In this document: positions 16,685 to 26,353 of the stretch, one piece after another | Numbering within the stretch: the first letter of the stretch is position 1 | Layout: the number at the start of each line of letters is the position of its first letter | Source of the DNA: an uncultured Bacteroidales bacterium | Lineage (GTDB): Bacteria; Bacteroidota; Bacteroidia; Bacteroidales; F082 | Reading direction: 5' to 3' | Length of the DNA stretch: 64,000 nucleotides | Assembly (NCBI GenBank): GCA_937926515.1 | Contig: CALAZZ010000146.1 | Span: forward strand, 1 to 64,000 | Position numbers and translations under genes: made by a program | The notes under the pieces: model-generated | What the model saw: only the letters and a program-made list of their open reading frames with translations | What the model was told of the DNA's origin: nothing | Databases searched by the model: none

Positions 16685-17683
16685 TTACTCCCACTCCAAC
16701 ATATAGGGTACGTCAACAAGCACATTGTTACCTCCCTGATGCAAGGCATATTGAAATCCCGCACGAAGGGCATAAGCACCGGTCTGTCCGCTCTTGCTCA
16801 GAGCAATCAAGCCGATCTGCAACTGTTCATGATCTCCTGCAAACTCCAGCATTCTTTCTACCGCTTTCCTGCATGCATCTGCAGGTGAAAAGCCATTTCG
16901 CATATACTCTACCACCATAAAGCTGCCCAATGTACGCATGATATATTCACCTTCGCCTGTAGCTGTTGCAGCTCCCACTTTGTTATCAACATATAACCCG
17001 GCTCCAATGATGGGCGAGTCACCTACCCTGCCGGGATGCTTAAATGCCATACCGCTTGTGGTACAGGCACCTGCCATATCTCCCACTTTATCCATAGCCA
17101 GCAGCCCGATCGTATCATGGTTTTCCCAATTGGCTTCAGGAGCATAATGTGCGCCGGAAGCCTTCCACTTCTCCCATATGGCTTTCATGGCCGGAGTTAA
17201 CAGATTCTCCTTTCTAAAATCATGCGCCAATGCAAATTGCAATGCCCCGTCACCACTAAGCATAATATGAGGTGTTTTTTCCATTACCTTGCGTGCAACC
17301 GAAATTGGATGCTTGATGTACTTCAAATAACTCACCGAACCACAATTGCCATCAGGTCCCATGATACAGGCATCCAATGTAACCTCTCCACCGGCATCGG
17401 GATAACCACCAAAGCCGACGCTATTTATTTCCGGATCTGCTTCCGTAACATTCACGCCTTTCTCAACAGCATCGAGCACAGTATTGCCATTAAGCAACTG
17501 TTGCATGGCAGCCTCATTGGCAGCCAAACCATGACTCCAGGTTGAGATAATGATTGGTGGAGCCAGTGCTTCGTTATTTTCAGTTCCGGGCAATGCATCC
17601 ATAGCATTCAGGAGCTTCGATCCGCCCATGGAGGCAAAAGCAGCCAAGAGGGTATGTTTAATAAAGTTTCTTCGATCAGGCAT
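16685..17683 (-). CDS. Glycosylasparaginase-type Ntn hydrolase, Tat signal
   Basis: This 332-residue N-terminal-nucleophile hydrolase is of the glycosylasparaginase (AGA)/isoaspartyl peptidase family. It begins with a twin-arginine-like signal, MPDRRNFIKHTLLAAFASMGG, suggesting export as a folded protein. The autocatalytic site is NHDTIGLLAMD with Thr191 as the new N-terminal nucleophile; GRVGDSPIIGAG and ATATGEGEYIMR are the substrate-binding motifs. AGA enzymes cleave the GlcNAc-Asn link left after glycoprotein breakdown. The 5' end overlaps the sugar transporter gene by 8 bp, so they are coupled. Together they suggest GlcNAc-Asn cleavage followed by sugar uptake. Confidence 0.9.
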   Translation of the reverse strand: MPDRRNFIKHTLLAAFASMGGSKLLNAMDALPGTENNEALAPPIIISTWSHGLAANEAAMQQLLNGNTVLDAVEKGVNVTEADPEINSVGFGGYPDAGGEVTLDACIMGPDGNCGSVSYLKYIKHPISVARKVMEKTPHIMLSGDGALQFALAHDFRKENLLTPAMKAIWEKWKASGAHYAPEANWENHDTIGLLAMDKVGDMAGACTTSGMAFKHPGRVGDSPIIGAGLYVDNKVGAATATGEGEYIMRTLGSFMVVEYMRNGFSPADACRKAVERMLEFAGDHEQLQIGLIALSKSGQTGAYALRAGFQYALHQGGNNVLVDVPYMLEWE

Positions 17684-18998
17684 ATGCTGATTGTTTTATT
17701 CTACTGCCATAGTGGCCATAGAAGGAAATATAAATATAACATAGAACAGGTATGATAAATGCGGCTTGCAACCCGATAATATCAGCCAGCGCACCGTAAA
17801 GTGGAGGAATAATGGCGCCACCCACGATGGCCGTACACAAAATACCAGAACCCTGAGCGGTATTTTGTCCTAAACGATTGATCGCTAAGGTAAATATGGT
17901 TGGAAACATGATTGAATTGAACAACCCGATCATCAAAACTGACCAAAAGGCAACATAAGCCTCAGCCATGATGGTTATAAGCAGTAATCCAACATTTATA
18001 ATGCCATAAACGGCAACAAGTCGGCCGGGTTTAACAAACCGGAGTAGCCAGGACCCGATAAACCGACCGACCATGGCACCACCCCAGTAAAAGAACACAA
18101 AAGTACCCGCGAGGCGTGCCGGGTTCATTTGCAAGATGTCGTTTCCGGACAAGGTGGAAGCGAGCCAGGTCATCAGCCCGCTATGCTCAACCAGTGAAGC
18201 AACATCCAGCGAAAGAAAGTAATTGACCAAATAGCTGCCAATTGTTACTTCTGCCCCCACATACAGAAATATCCCCAAAGCACCAAGCATGAGGTGCCGA
18301 TGTTTCACAGCGCTTCGGTAGCTGCCTGACTTGTCCTGATCGGTTTCCAATATTTTCGGAAGGCGCAGTAAACCAAATACTAAAGCTAGCACAAGCAGTG
18401 TAACGGCCAGAAACAGGAATGGATTTTGAACTGCTGCCGCTTCAGCAGAATAATAGGCTACACGCGCAGCATCGGAAAGGGCCATGATCTGAGATGAGTT
18501 CAATACCGTTGCATCCAAAATAAAGGCTGCACTAACCAAAGGAGCCAGTGTAGTGCCCAACGAATTGAATGCTTGCGACAGGTTAAGTCGGCTTGAAGCC
18601 AATTGTGGCGGGCCAAGTACCGAAACGTATGGATTCGCTGCCACCTGCAATATAGTTATCCCACTTGCCAGCAAGAACAAGGCAAATAGAAACAAACCGA
18701 AAACCCGGTAACTCGCAGCCGGAAAGAACAATAAACAGGCTATACCCATAATAAGCAATCCTGCCACAACACCACGTTTATAACCAACACGCGAAATTAG
18801 GTAACCACCTGGAATCGACACTACAGCATAGGCTGTAAAAAATGAAAATTGTACCATACCGGCTTGAAAATATGTGAGTTCAAACACATCGCGGAGCCGT
18901 GGTATGAGTGCGTCAACCATAACTGTTATAAAGCCCCACATAAAAAATAAGCCCGTCATCATGGCAAAAGGCAGGGCATAACGATTACTGCTTTGCAT
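17676..18998 (-). CDS. FucP-type MFS sugar transporter
   Basis: This 440-residue protein with about 12 membrane helices belongs to the FucP/glucose-galactose branch of the major facilitator superfamily. The first helix, MMTGLFFMWGFITVMVDALI, carries the family signature, and LASGITILQVAANPYVSVLG is the helix-4/5 marker. These symporters bring fucose, glucose, galactose or N-acetylglucosamine (NagP) across the inner membrane. Overlap with the glycosylasparaginase gene argues for GlcNAc or another N-glycan sugar as substrate; that is inference. It is the first gene of a probable three-gene operon (transporter, glycosylasparaginase, TatD). Confidence 0.9.
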   Translation of the reverse strand: MQSSNRYALPFAMMTGLFFMWGFITVMVDALIPRLRDVFELTYFQAGMVQFSFFTAYAVVSIPGGYLISRVGYKRGVVAGLLIMGIACLLFFPAASYRVFGLFLFALFLLASGITILQVAANPYVSVLGPPQLASSRLNLSQAFNSLGTTLAPLVSAAFILDATVLNSSQIMALSDAARVAYYSAEAAAVQNPFLFLAVTLLVLALVFGLLRLPKILETDQDKSGSYRSAVKHRHLMLGALGIFLYVGAEVTIGSYLVNYFLSLDVASLVEHSGLMTWLASTLSGNDILQMNPARLAGTFVFFYWGGAMVGRFIGSWLLRFVKPGRLVAVYGIINVGLLLITIMAEAYVAFWSVLMIGLFNSIMFPTIFTLAINRLGQNTAQGSGILCTAIVGGAIIPPLYGALADIIGLQAAFIIPVLCYIYISFYGHYGSRIKQSAYA

Positions 18999-19126
18999 AC
19001 ATTACAGTTTAGGTGGAAGAGTTTAATACATATGAGGTGTAAAGGTATAAGAAATCGTTTATTATCCGGAATGAAAAATATGAGGTTAAACCTTTGATTT
19101 CAACAGTTAAATCAATAATTTTACAA

Positions 19127-19158
19127 AATATGTTCATATTCATCATTTTATATATGAA
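19127..19158. promoter_or_regulatory. Dyad cluster between sugar transporter and PQQ dehydrogenase
   Basis: A perfect palindrome, AATATGTTCATATT (19127-19140), shares its TTCATAT half with an inverted ATATGAA at 19152-19158. It lies in the 190-bp divergent region and could be an operator serving both sides. AT-rich background makes chance possible. Confidence 0.3.
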
Positions 19159-19188
19159 ACCGATTGATAAAAAAATATGATCTGAATC

Positions 19189-20307
19189 ATGAAAACAATG
19201 CCCTACATACTTTTCACGATAATGTTGCTTGCCTGCAAAGCTGACAACAACCCTCAGAATAATGATTCACCGGTTCCGGGTGAACTGAGTTTTAAAATTG
19301 AAATCCTGGCTGAAGGTCTTGAAAACCCATGGAGCATGGCTTTCATGCCCGACGGCCGCGTACTGATTGCCGAGCGGCCGGGCCGTTTGCGCATTTATCA
19401 AAACGGTGAGTTGCTGCCTGAACCTGTTGAAGGCATCCCACAAGCATGGGCTCATGGTCAAGGTGGATTATTGGATGTGGCGCTGCATCCGGACTATAGT
19501 ACAAATGACTGGATATATTTAGGTTACGCTCGGCGTGGTGACCAAGGTGGCAACACCGCCATTTCGCGTGTACGTTTACAGGGAAGTCAAGTAATAGAAG
19601 AAGAACTGATTTTTCATGGCATACCACATACCACTGCAGGGGTGCATTTCGGTACTCGGCTTTTGTTTGATGAGGATCATTATCTGTACTTCACCATTGG
19701 TGACAGGGGCGTCATGCAGAATGCCCAGAACCTGGAGAACCATAACGGAAAAATTTTGCGCTTACATGATGATGGTCGCATTCCAGAAGACAACCCCTTT
19801 GTAAATGAACAAAATGCAATGTCGGAGATTTGGAACTATGGCCACCGAAACATACAGGGGATGGCATGGCATCCACTAGGCGGTGAATTGTGGACTCATG
19901 AACATGGTCCACGTGGAGGTGATGAAATCAATATTGAGATGAAAGGTGAAAACTATGGCTGGCCTCGTGTAACACATGGTATAAACTATAATGGAAGCAT
20001 CATCACCCCTGACACTACATTGGCGGGTATGGTTGACCCCATACACCACTGGACGCCTTCGATTGCCCCATGTGGTATGTGTTTCGTCACAAGCGACAGG
20101 TATCCTCAATGGAAAAATAACCTGCTCGTAGGTGCCCTTGCCGGGCAACATATTCAACGTTTGGTACTTGATGGCACCAAAGTGGTACATACTGAGCGCC
20201 TGCTGGAAGGCAGGGCACGTTTTCGCGATATTCGTGAGGGTCCTGATGGTTATATCTATGTACTTACTGAAGGGCCAGGGCAGTTTTTTAGGATTGTACC
20301 GGAATGA
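19189..20307 (+). CDS. PQQ-type soluble sugar dehydrogenase lipoprotein
   Basis: This 372-residue protein belongs to the soluble glucose/aldose sugar dehydrogenase family (beta-propeller, Asd/YliI-like). It has a lipoprotein signal, MKTMPYILFTIMLLAC, with the lipid Cys at residue 16. The propeller markers are ENPWSMAFMPDGRVLIAERP, the GGLLDVALHPDY blade motif, HNGKILRLHDDG, GHRNIQGMAWHP and EHGPRGGDEINI, the last two forming the PQQ/Ca2+ region. Such enzymes oxidise aldoses to lactones in the periplasm. It is transcribed away from the sugar transporter operon, suggesting linked sugar metabolism. Cofactor use cannot be proven from sequence; some relatives do not bind PQQ. Confidence 0.9.
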   Translation: MKTMPYILFTIMLLACKADNNPQNNDSPVPGELSFKIEILAEGLENPWSMAFMPDGRVLIAERPGRLRIYQNGELLPEPVEGIPQAWAHGQGGLLDVALHPDYSTNDWIYLGYARRGDQGGNTAISRVRLQGSQVIEEELIFHGIPHTTAGVHFGTRLLFDEDHYLYFTIGDRGVMQNAQNLENHNGKILRLHDDGRIPEDNPFVNEQNAMSEIWNYGHRNIQGMAWHPLGGELWTHEHGPRGGDEINIEMKGENYGWPRVTHGINYNGSIITPDTTLAGMVDPIHHWTPSIAPCGMCFVTSDRYPQWKNNLLVGALAGQHIQRLVLDGTKVVHTERLLEGRARFRDIREGPDGYIYVLTEGPGQFFRIVPE

Positions 20308-20345
20308 TTTCCGGAATAAGCTAAAATTTCATCCTACAAAACAGA

Positions 20346-20377
20346 TTTGATTTCATTCCCGAGCATGTTTATATTTG
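20346..20377 (+). promoter_or_regulatory. Bacteroidota promoter before the beta-helix gene
   Basis: This is the best promoter match in the window: TTTG at 20346-20349, a 20-bp spacer, then TATATTTG at 20370-20377, fitting the -33/-7 consensus TTTG and TAnnTTTG. It predicts a start near 20384 and a 5' leader of about 77 nt before the ATG at 20461. Confidence 0.65.
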
Positions 20378-20460
20378 TCAAAAAAAATCGGCAGCTTGCA
20401 GGCCTGAATATCATAACAAACCCTATACAGCTATCATTTAAACACACAAAACAGTGCCAT

Positions 20461-22443
20461 ATGAGAAACATAGTTACATTATTTACAATCATATTATCGT
20501 TAATTTGTTTTCAGTCGTATGCCCAATACACCACCCCCGGAAATAACCTGAGCCTCACACTCAATGACCTGGTTAACAATTCAGGTGGGGTGGTCACTTT
20601 TTCAAATGGGACCTACTTCATCAATAACACCTTAACCATTGCTGCCACTGACACCTTGAAAATTACTACGCCCGAAACCATTCGCACTGCAGCCACTATC
20701 CGTCTCGAAGTAGAAGGTACGATCATCTCAAACCCGGCAAGCGGACAAGTTTTATTTTCTGCAATGGACACCACCTCGGCAGCACAAAATTTCAGGGGCT
20801 TTCGCTTTGACGATTCCAACGGTAATATTTTCCGAAATACAGCAGTCACCCATGGTGGTGGCCTTCAACTGATCAGCAGTGAAGCTTTGTTCGAATATTG
20901 TACATTCCGCCGTAACGGATCGAGCAATGTATCTGCAGCGATTACTTACAGCTCGTGCAGTCCAATTATCCGATACTGTCATTTTATTGAGAACGAACGC
21001 TCAGCCATTGGTTCTGGCGCCAATGTGCTTGGATCGCCGCATATCATGTATAATACTTTCATCCACAATACGACTGACAACAGCAATCGACCTCAGATCA
21101 ACCTGGGGCCGGGCAGCGCCGACACCTTATATATTGTTGGCAATTATGTTGAAGGGCTGCATGACAATGCCGGTGGCATAGGCATCAGCAACCTGGTAGG
21201 GGCCGGAAGTACCAAAGCAGTTATCCGTGACAATTATATTGTGAATAACCGCTATGGGTTTGCGCAGATTGGCAATAACATCAGTACAGTTATCAGGGAT
21301 AATGTTCTTAAAGATAATAATATACAAAATCAACCAGCCATTGGTGGCAGCGGATTGAACTTTCAGGCGGCAGGCAGCGGAAACACGGCAATAGTCAGGC
21401 GCAACATCATTACAGGAAACCTTTGGGGCATTACCATTATTGACCAGGCTCAACCCAACTTTGGTACAGGTTTCGATCAGGGTCGCAATGTAATCTATGA
21501 AAATGGGAATTCCGGACAAACCTATGCACTTTATAATAATACGGCACTCAGTATAAACGCTCTTGGAAATTATTGGGGAACCAATGATGTGGCTGTGGCT
21601 GAGGACTATATCTTCCATCAGCCTGATGACCCCAGCCTTGGTTTGGTCAATTATCAACCCATACTTCAAATGTTCCCAAACATTGATGCCTTTTTATTTC
21701 TGGCGGCCGACAATCCGCAACTGACTCAGAATGTTATTGGCAGCATTGATCCAAATGCCTATACCATCGATGCATTGTTCCCCCCAGGCACCGATTTGAC
21801 TAATTTGATCCCGACAATTGAGATTCCCCTGGGAGCCACAGTTAACCCTGAGAGTGGCTCAGGGCAGAATTTCACACAAGCTGTTATATACACCGTGGAG
21901 GTTCCACACGGTGAGCAGCAACAATGGACCGTGAATGCAGGGTTTGAACAAGCTGCCTATGACATTACATTTGGCATTACAGATCTGGAATCAGGATTAC
22001 CAATCGAGAACGTCAGCGTTGAAGTTGAAGATATTGGCATTCAATTTACAGATGAAAATGGCATAACCGTATTCACCGAATTGGAGCCTGGCACCTACAT
22101 TTGGATCATCACCAAAGAAGGGTATTATGACCAAATGGGCGAAATAGAAGTGATCGATCAGGACGTGGAAGTAATGATTGCCCTGGAATTGATCACCAGC
22201 CTAACCGAATATGATACAAAACAAGCACAGGTTTTTCCCAATCCGACAACTAACCAGGTTATGATTAAATATCCGGGAATCACTTCATTTTCTGTTATCG
22301 ATATGAATGGAAATACCATAATACGTCCCAGACGTATTGAAAAAGAGTTGCTTTTGGAAATCGGTAACTGGCCAAAAGGAATTTACTTGTTCAATTTTGA
22401 TCATGATAATAGTATTCAGGTGATCAATATTATCAAGGAATAA
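20461..22443 (+). CDS. Secreted beta-helix protein with T9SS sorting domain
   Basis: This protein of about 660 residues is exported through the type IX system. It has a signal peptide (MRNIVTLFTIILSLICFQSYAQ) and then a right-handed parallel beta-helix (about residues 80-400) with turns such as AVIRDNYIVNNRYGF. A carboxypeptidase-regulatory-like or beta-sandwich domain (about 520-590, ITDLESGLPIENVSVEV) follows, and then a type A sorting domain starting QVFPNPTTNQ and ending WPKGIYLFNF. Beta-helix domains often bind or cleave polysaccharides; no lyase catalytic residues were identified. The ATG at 20461 starts the signal peptide; a 38-codon upstream frame includes the promoter and is rejected. 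Confidence 0.88.
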   Translation: MRNIVTLFTIILSLICFQSYAQYTTPGNNLSLTLNDLVNNSGGVVTFSNGTYFINNTLTIAATDTLKITTPETIRTAATIRLEVEGTIISNPASGQVLFSAMDTTSAAQNFRGFRFDDSNGNIFRNTAVTHGGGLQLISSEALFEYCTFRRNGSSNVSAAITYSSCSPIIRYCHFIENERSAIGSGANVLGSPHIMYNTFIHNTTDNSNRPQINLGPGSADTLYIVGNYVEGLHDNAGGIGISNLVGAGSTKAVIRDNYIVNNRYGFAQIGNNISTVIRDNVLKDNNIQNQPAIGGSGLNFQAAGSGNTAIVRRNIITGNLWGITIIDQAQPNFGTGFDQGRNVIYENGNSGQTYALYNNTALSINALGNYWGTNDVAVAEDYIFHQPDDPSLGLVNYQPILQMFPNIDAFLFLAADNPQLTQNVIGSIDPNAYTIDALFPPGTDLTNLIPTIEIPLGATVNPESGSGQNFTQAVIYTVEVPHGEQQQWTVNAGFEQAAYDITFGITDLESGLPIENVSVEVEDIGIQFTDENGITVFTELEPGTYIWIITKEGYYDQMGEIEVIDQDVEVMIALELITSLTEYDTKQAQVFPNPTTNQVMIKYPGITSFSVIDMNGNTIIRPRRIEKELLLEIGNWPKGIYLFNFDHDNSIQVINIIKE

Positions 22444-22507
22444 ATGAAAAATAACCTTGAATCTTTTTGGTACAAATTAGATTCATTGATATAAAAAACA
22501 TCATTCC

Positions 22508-23389
22508 ATGAAAACAAAAATCACTCAAATTGTAATTGTGGGTACGATTTTTACTATTGTTTCATGTAGTTTTTCGTCAAAAAACAATTTAGGAGTTATG
22601 AAGATGCAATGCGAAGTAGCAGGCAGCGGAACCCCTATTGTTCTTGTGCCTGGAGGCTTAACCGGTTGGTCAAGCTGGGAGCCTTTTGTAAAATTATTTT
22701 CTAACACAAGGACAGTTATTCGTGTTCAATTACTTGGTGTTCAACTTGGCTTAGAAAATCGTCAACTACCCGAATATTATTCAGTTAAGACAGAAAGTGA
22801 AGCACTTGCAGCAACACTGGATTCTTTAGGATACACCATGCCGGTTGATGTGGTGGCATGGTCTTATGGTGCTTTTACATCCCTTGAGTTTGCACTTGAC
22901 CATCCTGACAGGATCCGCACTTTGACCCTTATTGAACCACCAGCTTTGTGGGTACTCAAAGCCACAGGAAAATGGGACGAAGAAGCACAGAGCACGGCCA
23001 ATTTTATGCAAACATTTCATGGGGAAATTTCTGAAGCAATGCTTGCTGATTTTTTGGTGCATGCAGGGTTTGTTCAGCCTGGTCATTCTGCCAGAGATTT
23101 ACCACAATGGAATACTTGGATTCCTTATAGGCGTTCATTGCGTATGAATCCTTTTATAATATCTAATAATGATGTGCAGAAACTCAGAAATTTCAAGGCT
23201 CCGACCTTACTAGTTAAAGGAACAGGCTCTACAACCTGGTTACATAACATCATTGAAGGGCTTTCCGAAACCATCCCCAACGCGCATGTTATAGAATTGC
23301 CAGGAGGACATGCGCCCCATCTTGTATCCAATGAGCGTTTCCTAGCGGAGTTGGACAAATTTCAATCCAACCGAAGCAGTATTGATTAG
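22508..23389 (+). CDS. Alpha/beta hydrolase lipoprotein
   Basis: This 293-residue alpha/beta-hydrolase-fold protein has a lipoprotein signal ending IFTIVSC (Cys20). The oxyanion region is VLVPGGLTGWSSWEP, the nucleophile elbow is VAWSYGAF with Ser119, and the likely catalytic His is in LPGGHAPHLV near residue 270. The cap region is Trp-rich and of the epoxide hydrolase/esterase kind. The substrate is unknown. It follows the beta-helix gene by 64 bp on the same strand and converges with the beta-mannosidase gene. Confidence 0.85.
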   Translation: MKTKITQIVIVGTIFTIVSCSFSSKNNLGVMKMQCEVAGSGTPIVLVPGGLTGWSSWEPFVKLFSNTRTVIRVQLLGVQLGLENRQLPEYYSVKTESEALAATLDSLGYTMPVDVVAWSYGAFTSLEFALDHPDRIRTLTLIEPPALWVLKATGKWDEEAQSTANFMQTFHGEISEAMLADFLVHAGFVQPGHSARDLPQWNTWIPYRRSLRMNPFIISNNDVQKLRNFKAPTLLVKGTGSTTWLHNIIEGLSETIPNAHVIELPGGHAPHLVSNERFLAELDKFQSNRSSID

Positions 23390-23495
23390 CACTTTCTGAA
23401 GGCTGATTTCGCTAAGAAATTAGTCACTATTATAGGTCAGATCAAGCCAAGCTGGAGGTTCAGTTGTAATAAACCTTAAATGCAGCCTCAACCTT

Positions 23496-26039
23496 TCATC
23501 TCCTGTTTTTAACTTCATTCAGCGAAAGTGATTCAAATACCAGTTGATTAAAGGGTACTTCGCCTGATGGTACAAATTGGACCAGCTTTTCTTTTCCGGG
23601 CATTAAATCAAAGAAATTGTCCTTAAAAAACCCATTGGGATCATTACTTTTCAGCATCAACGATTTGATCAACTGATCACTGTAAAGGGTTATTTCGATA
23701 TGATTATCAATAACTGTCATCTTCAACTCGGGCTTGATTGGTACCAATTTTAAATCGCGAGCGGCTGAAAAAAAGTAGGAAGCTTCGGTAATAATCCTGT
23801 TTTCATTTAAAAGGCTAGTATAAAGCATAACCGATTGCTTATCTACACCTTGCAACAAGGAAGATATCTGTTTTGATTCGATCAATTGAACTGTCTGGCC
23901 ATCAACGACTACAGGTTCCGAAAAAGCAAATAATGTCTGCCCTGTGAAATCTTTAAGGTCCAATCCCATCCTGCCTTGAAAGGATACAATCCCATCATTC
24001 ACCAAAAATATCATCAGGCTGTCATCTCTGATCTCGAAAGAAATCAACAAGGGGTTAAATGCTTCTTTTAGCTTGTAATGCAAGGCTTTCCAACGACCAT
24101 AATAATCGATGGAAGACCATGATATGCCGGGCCAGCAATCGTTCAATTGCCAATATAGTGTACCCATGCAGTACGGCAAGGCACGGCGGTGAGCATGTAT
24201 AGCTTTTTGTATGCCATATGCCTGCACCAACTGGCTCACATATACATAATCCTCTAACTTTGAGGGTAGCGGAAAATCATGTTGCATATATGTCTGTATG
24301 AGCCGGGTGCCACGTGGATGCTTTTGGTGTGATTCCAATACCTCAGAGCCAATATAGCGGGCTTCGGGAAATGTAAAAGCCTCTATGGTAGCCAGATGGG
24401 GCATCGCCTGAAAACCATATTCGCTGTGAAAGCGTCCCACTCTTTCCTCATACATATCAAATGGTTCTTCGCCCCACCATACACCCCAATAATGCACATC
24501 ACCCTTTAACAAGCTTTCGGGTCTTCCCCATCCGGTTGAAGGAGAGCTTGGCCAATATGGCCTTTGCGGATCATATTCCTGAACCAAATCTGGTAATAAC
24601 TTTTCAAATAAAGATGTATATCCTTGCCAGATCAATTCCTCATCCTCATCTGTCCATGATAGCGACTGCTGCCAGCCCCAGTTGTGGAATCCTTCAGATA
24701 CTTCATTATTACCACACCAGATTGCCAGTGATGGGTGCTTTCGTATGCGTTTGATCTGTTGCATTGCTTCCTGCCGGACATTGTCGAGAAATGCCTCATC
24801 AAAAGGGTACATGCTGCATGCAAACATAAAATCCTGCCAAATCATCAGGCCAAGGCTGTCAGCAATTTCGTAAAAATGATCATCAGGATATACACCACCG
24901 CCCCACACCCGGATCATATTCATATGAACGGAGGCAGCATCACTTAGCAGCTTGCGGGTATTGTTACGGTTCTTCTGGTTCACGAAACTATCTTCCGGAA
25001 TATAGTTTGCTCCCTTGATAAAAACAGGTTTCCCATTCACTTTGAAAAAGAATGACTCGCCGATATGATCCGGTTCCGTTACCAGCTCAATATGCCGCAG
25101 TCCCGTAAATAATTGGCATGAATCCAACAGTTGACGACCATGAACAAGATGAAGTTCGAACATGTAAAGATGCTGATCGCCCATGCCATTGGGCCACCAT
25201 AATTCTGGTTGTTCAATGCTGAAAGGAAGATGAAGCCTGTTCAAACCTTCCTCAAGTTGAACAGCCTGTTCGATAAGCATTTTCCCCTGGTGCTGCAACT
25301 GCAGGCGAAACCGCTGATTGATATTGCTGCTTACTTCAACCTCCAAACGAAGTTTGGCTTGGATGCTGTCCACCTTAAGCTGGTGAATGGTGTAGTTGTC
25401 AATTTTGGCCTTGCTCCACCCTACTATTTTAATTGGCTTCCATATTCCCATCGTTGGCAGTGCAGGCCCCCAATCCCATCCAAACTGGTAAGGAGCCTTG
25501 CGGCTATGAACCCTCTTTTCGGGCAACAGAAATGGAAGCTGGGCAGCTCTTATCATGTTCATACTGTCGGCAGGACGAAATAATATCTCCAGCTTATTTT
25601 GTCCCTTTTTCAACCGATGCTTTACATCAAGTTGATAACTGCGGAACATATTGTCTGACTTCAATATAAGTATGTCGTTAAGAAATACCTCAGTATAAGT
25701 ATCGAGTCCTTCAAAAACCAACTCGACCTGTTCGCAATCAAGCTGATCAGATTTTAAATCAAACATTGTTCTGTACATCCAAGCCTGCTCTGCAACCCAT
25801 TTTACGCTATCTTCATTGGTTCCAAAAAAAGGATCCGGAATGATGTGTTCAGCTAAAAGGTCAGTATAAACATTACCTGGAACTGTTGCTGCAATACTAT
25901 TATTTGTCAGGGGGTTGATAAGTTCCCATCCTTCATGCAGATAATGAATACGGGGTGTTTTAGCCTGATGGCATGCTGTAAACAGGAAAACTACTGACAG
26001 GCCGGTGAAGACCAGTAGATGTTTTAGCTCAAGTCTCAT
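23496..26039 (-). CDS. GH2 beta-mannosidase, lipoprotein
   Basis: This enzyme of about 847 residues has the domain order of GH2 beta-mannosidases: sugar-binding jelly roll (about 30-205), immunoglobulin-like domain, TIM barrel (about 320-650) and C-terminal sandwiches. The lipobox is VVFLFTAC. The acid/base Glu446 is in WCGNNEVSEGF and the nucleophile Glu540 is in RFHSEYGFQ. Beta-mannosidases remove terminal beta-mannose, including the Man-beta-1,4-GlcNAc of N-glycan cores. Export to the envelope and closeness to a glycosylasparaginase fit glycoprotein breakdown. The ATG at 26039 starts the signal peptide; a 12-codon upstream extension is unsupported. Confidence 0.92.
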   Translation of the reverse strand: MRLELKHLLVFTGLSVVFLFTACHQAKTPRIHYLHEGWELINPLTNNSIAATVPGNVYTDLLAEHIIPDPFFGTNEDSVKWVAEQAWMYRTMFDLKSDQLDCEQVELVFEGLDTYTEVFLNDILILKSDNMFRSYQLDVKHRLKKGQNKLEILFRPADSMNMIRAAQLPFLLPEKRVHSRKAPYQFGWDWGPALPTMGIWKPIKIVGWSKAKIDNYTIHQLKVDSIQAKLRLEVEVSSNINQRFRLQLQHQGKMLIEQAVQLEEGLNRLHLPFSIEQPELWWPNGMGDQHLYMFELHLVHGRQLLDSCQLFTGLRHIELVTEPDHIGESFFFKVNGKPVFIKGANYIPEDSFVNQKNRNNTRKLLSDAASVHMNMIRVWGGGVYPDDHFYEIADSLGLMIWQDFMFACSMYPFDEAFLDNVRQEAMQQIKRIRKHPSLAIWCGNNEVSEGFHNWGWQQSLSWTDEDEELIWQGYTSLFEKLLPDLVQEYDPQRPYWPSSPSTGWGRPESLLKGDVHYWGVWWGEEPFDMYEERVGRFHSEYGFQAMPHLATIEAFTFPEARYIGSEVLESHQKHPRGTRLIQTYMQHDFPLPSKLEDYVYVSQLVQAYGIQKAIHAHRRALPYCMGTLYWQLNDCWPGISWSSIDYYGRWKALHYKLKEAFNPLLISFEIRDDSLMIFLVNDGIVSFQGRMGLDLKDFTGQTLFAFSEPVVVDGQTVQLIESKQISSLLQGVDKQSVMLYTSLLNENRIITEASYFFSAARDLKLVPIKPELKMTVIDNHIEITLYSDQLIKSLMLKSNDPNGFFKDNFFDLMPGKEKLVQFVPSGEVPFNQLVFESLSLNEVKNRR

Positions 26040-26072
26040 GATGTTGTTTTTTTTGAGCTGGTTATGAAAACC

Positions 26073-26080
26073 CAAAGGTA
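26073..26080 (-). promoter_or_regulatory. -7 box TACCTTTG before the beta-mannosidase
   Basis: The minus strand reads TACCTTTG, matching TAnnTTTG. A start near 26066 gives a leader of about 27 nt and supports the ATG at 26039. Confidence 0.45.
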
Positions 26081-26300
26081 GTAAATTAGAATAAGATTTA
26101 TACGTGTGTTATTAAATATATTACTCAAAACCAGCCTGTGAAAATAAAACGAAGTAGGAAGCAGCTCTGTTTCAAGCTTCTCAAATTGATCATTATTCTA
26201 TAAGTTCGTTTGTGCTTATAATGTATTGATTAGTATAATTTTATATAAACCAGGTAAATCAATCATGCAAAATTTCTGCATACACTTGGTCATAGGCTAC

Positions 26301-26332
26301 AAAAAAACCGTCACTAAAGAAGCAACGGTTTT
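26301..26332 (-). terminator. Rho-independent terminator after the AOR gene
   Basis: The stem pairs AAAACCGT (26332-26325 on the minus strand) with ACGGTTTT (26311-26304), with a 13-nt loop, followed on the minus strand by a run of seven T. It starts about 22 bp past the AOR stop. Confidence 0.75.
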
Positions 26333-26353
26333 AATATTTGGTCTGGACCTATA

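Larger units (their letters stand above)
26040..26353. other. Intergenic region, beta-mannosidase / AOR
   Basis: These 314 bp hold the beta-mannosidase promoter side and the AOR terminator, both listed. The rest is AT-rich with no supported gene. Confidence 0.6.

Noticed and set aside
16646..16694. Longer TatD start overlapping the glycosylasparaginase gene
   Set aside because: The metal-binding DIHTH is expected a few residues from the N-terminus; the ATG at 16646 gives that.
20347..20460. Longer start for the beta-helix protein
   Set aside because: It would overlap the best promoter in the window and bury the signal peptide 38 residues inside.
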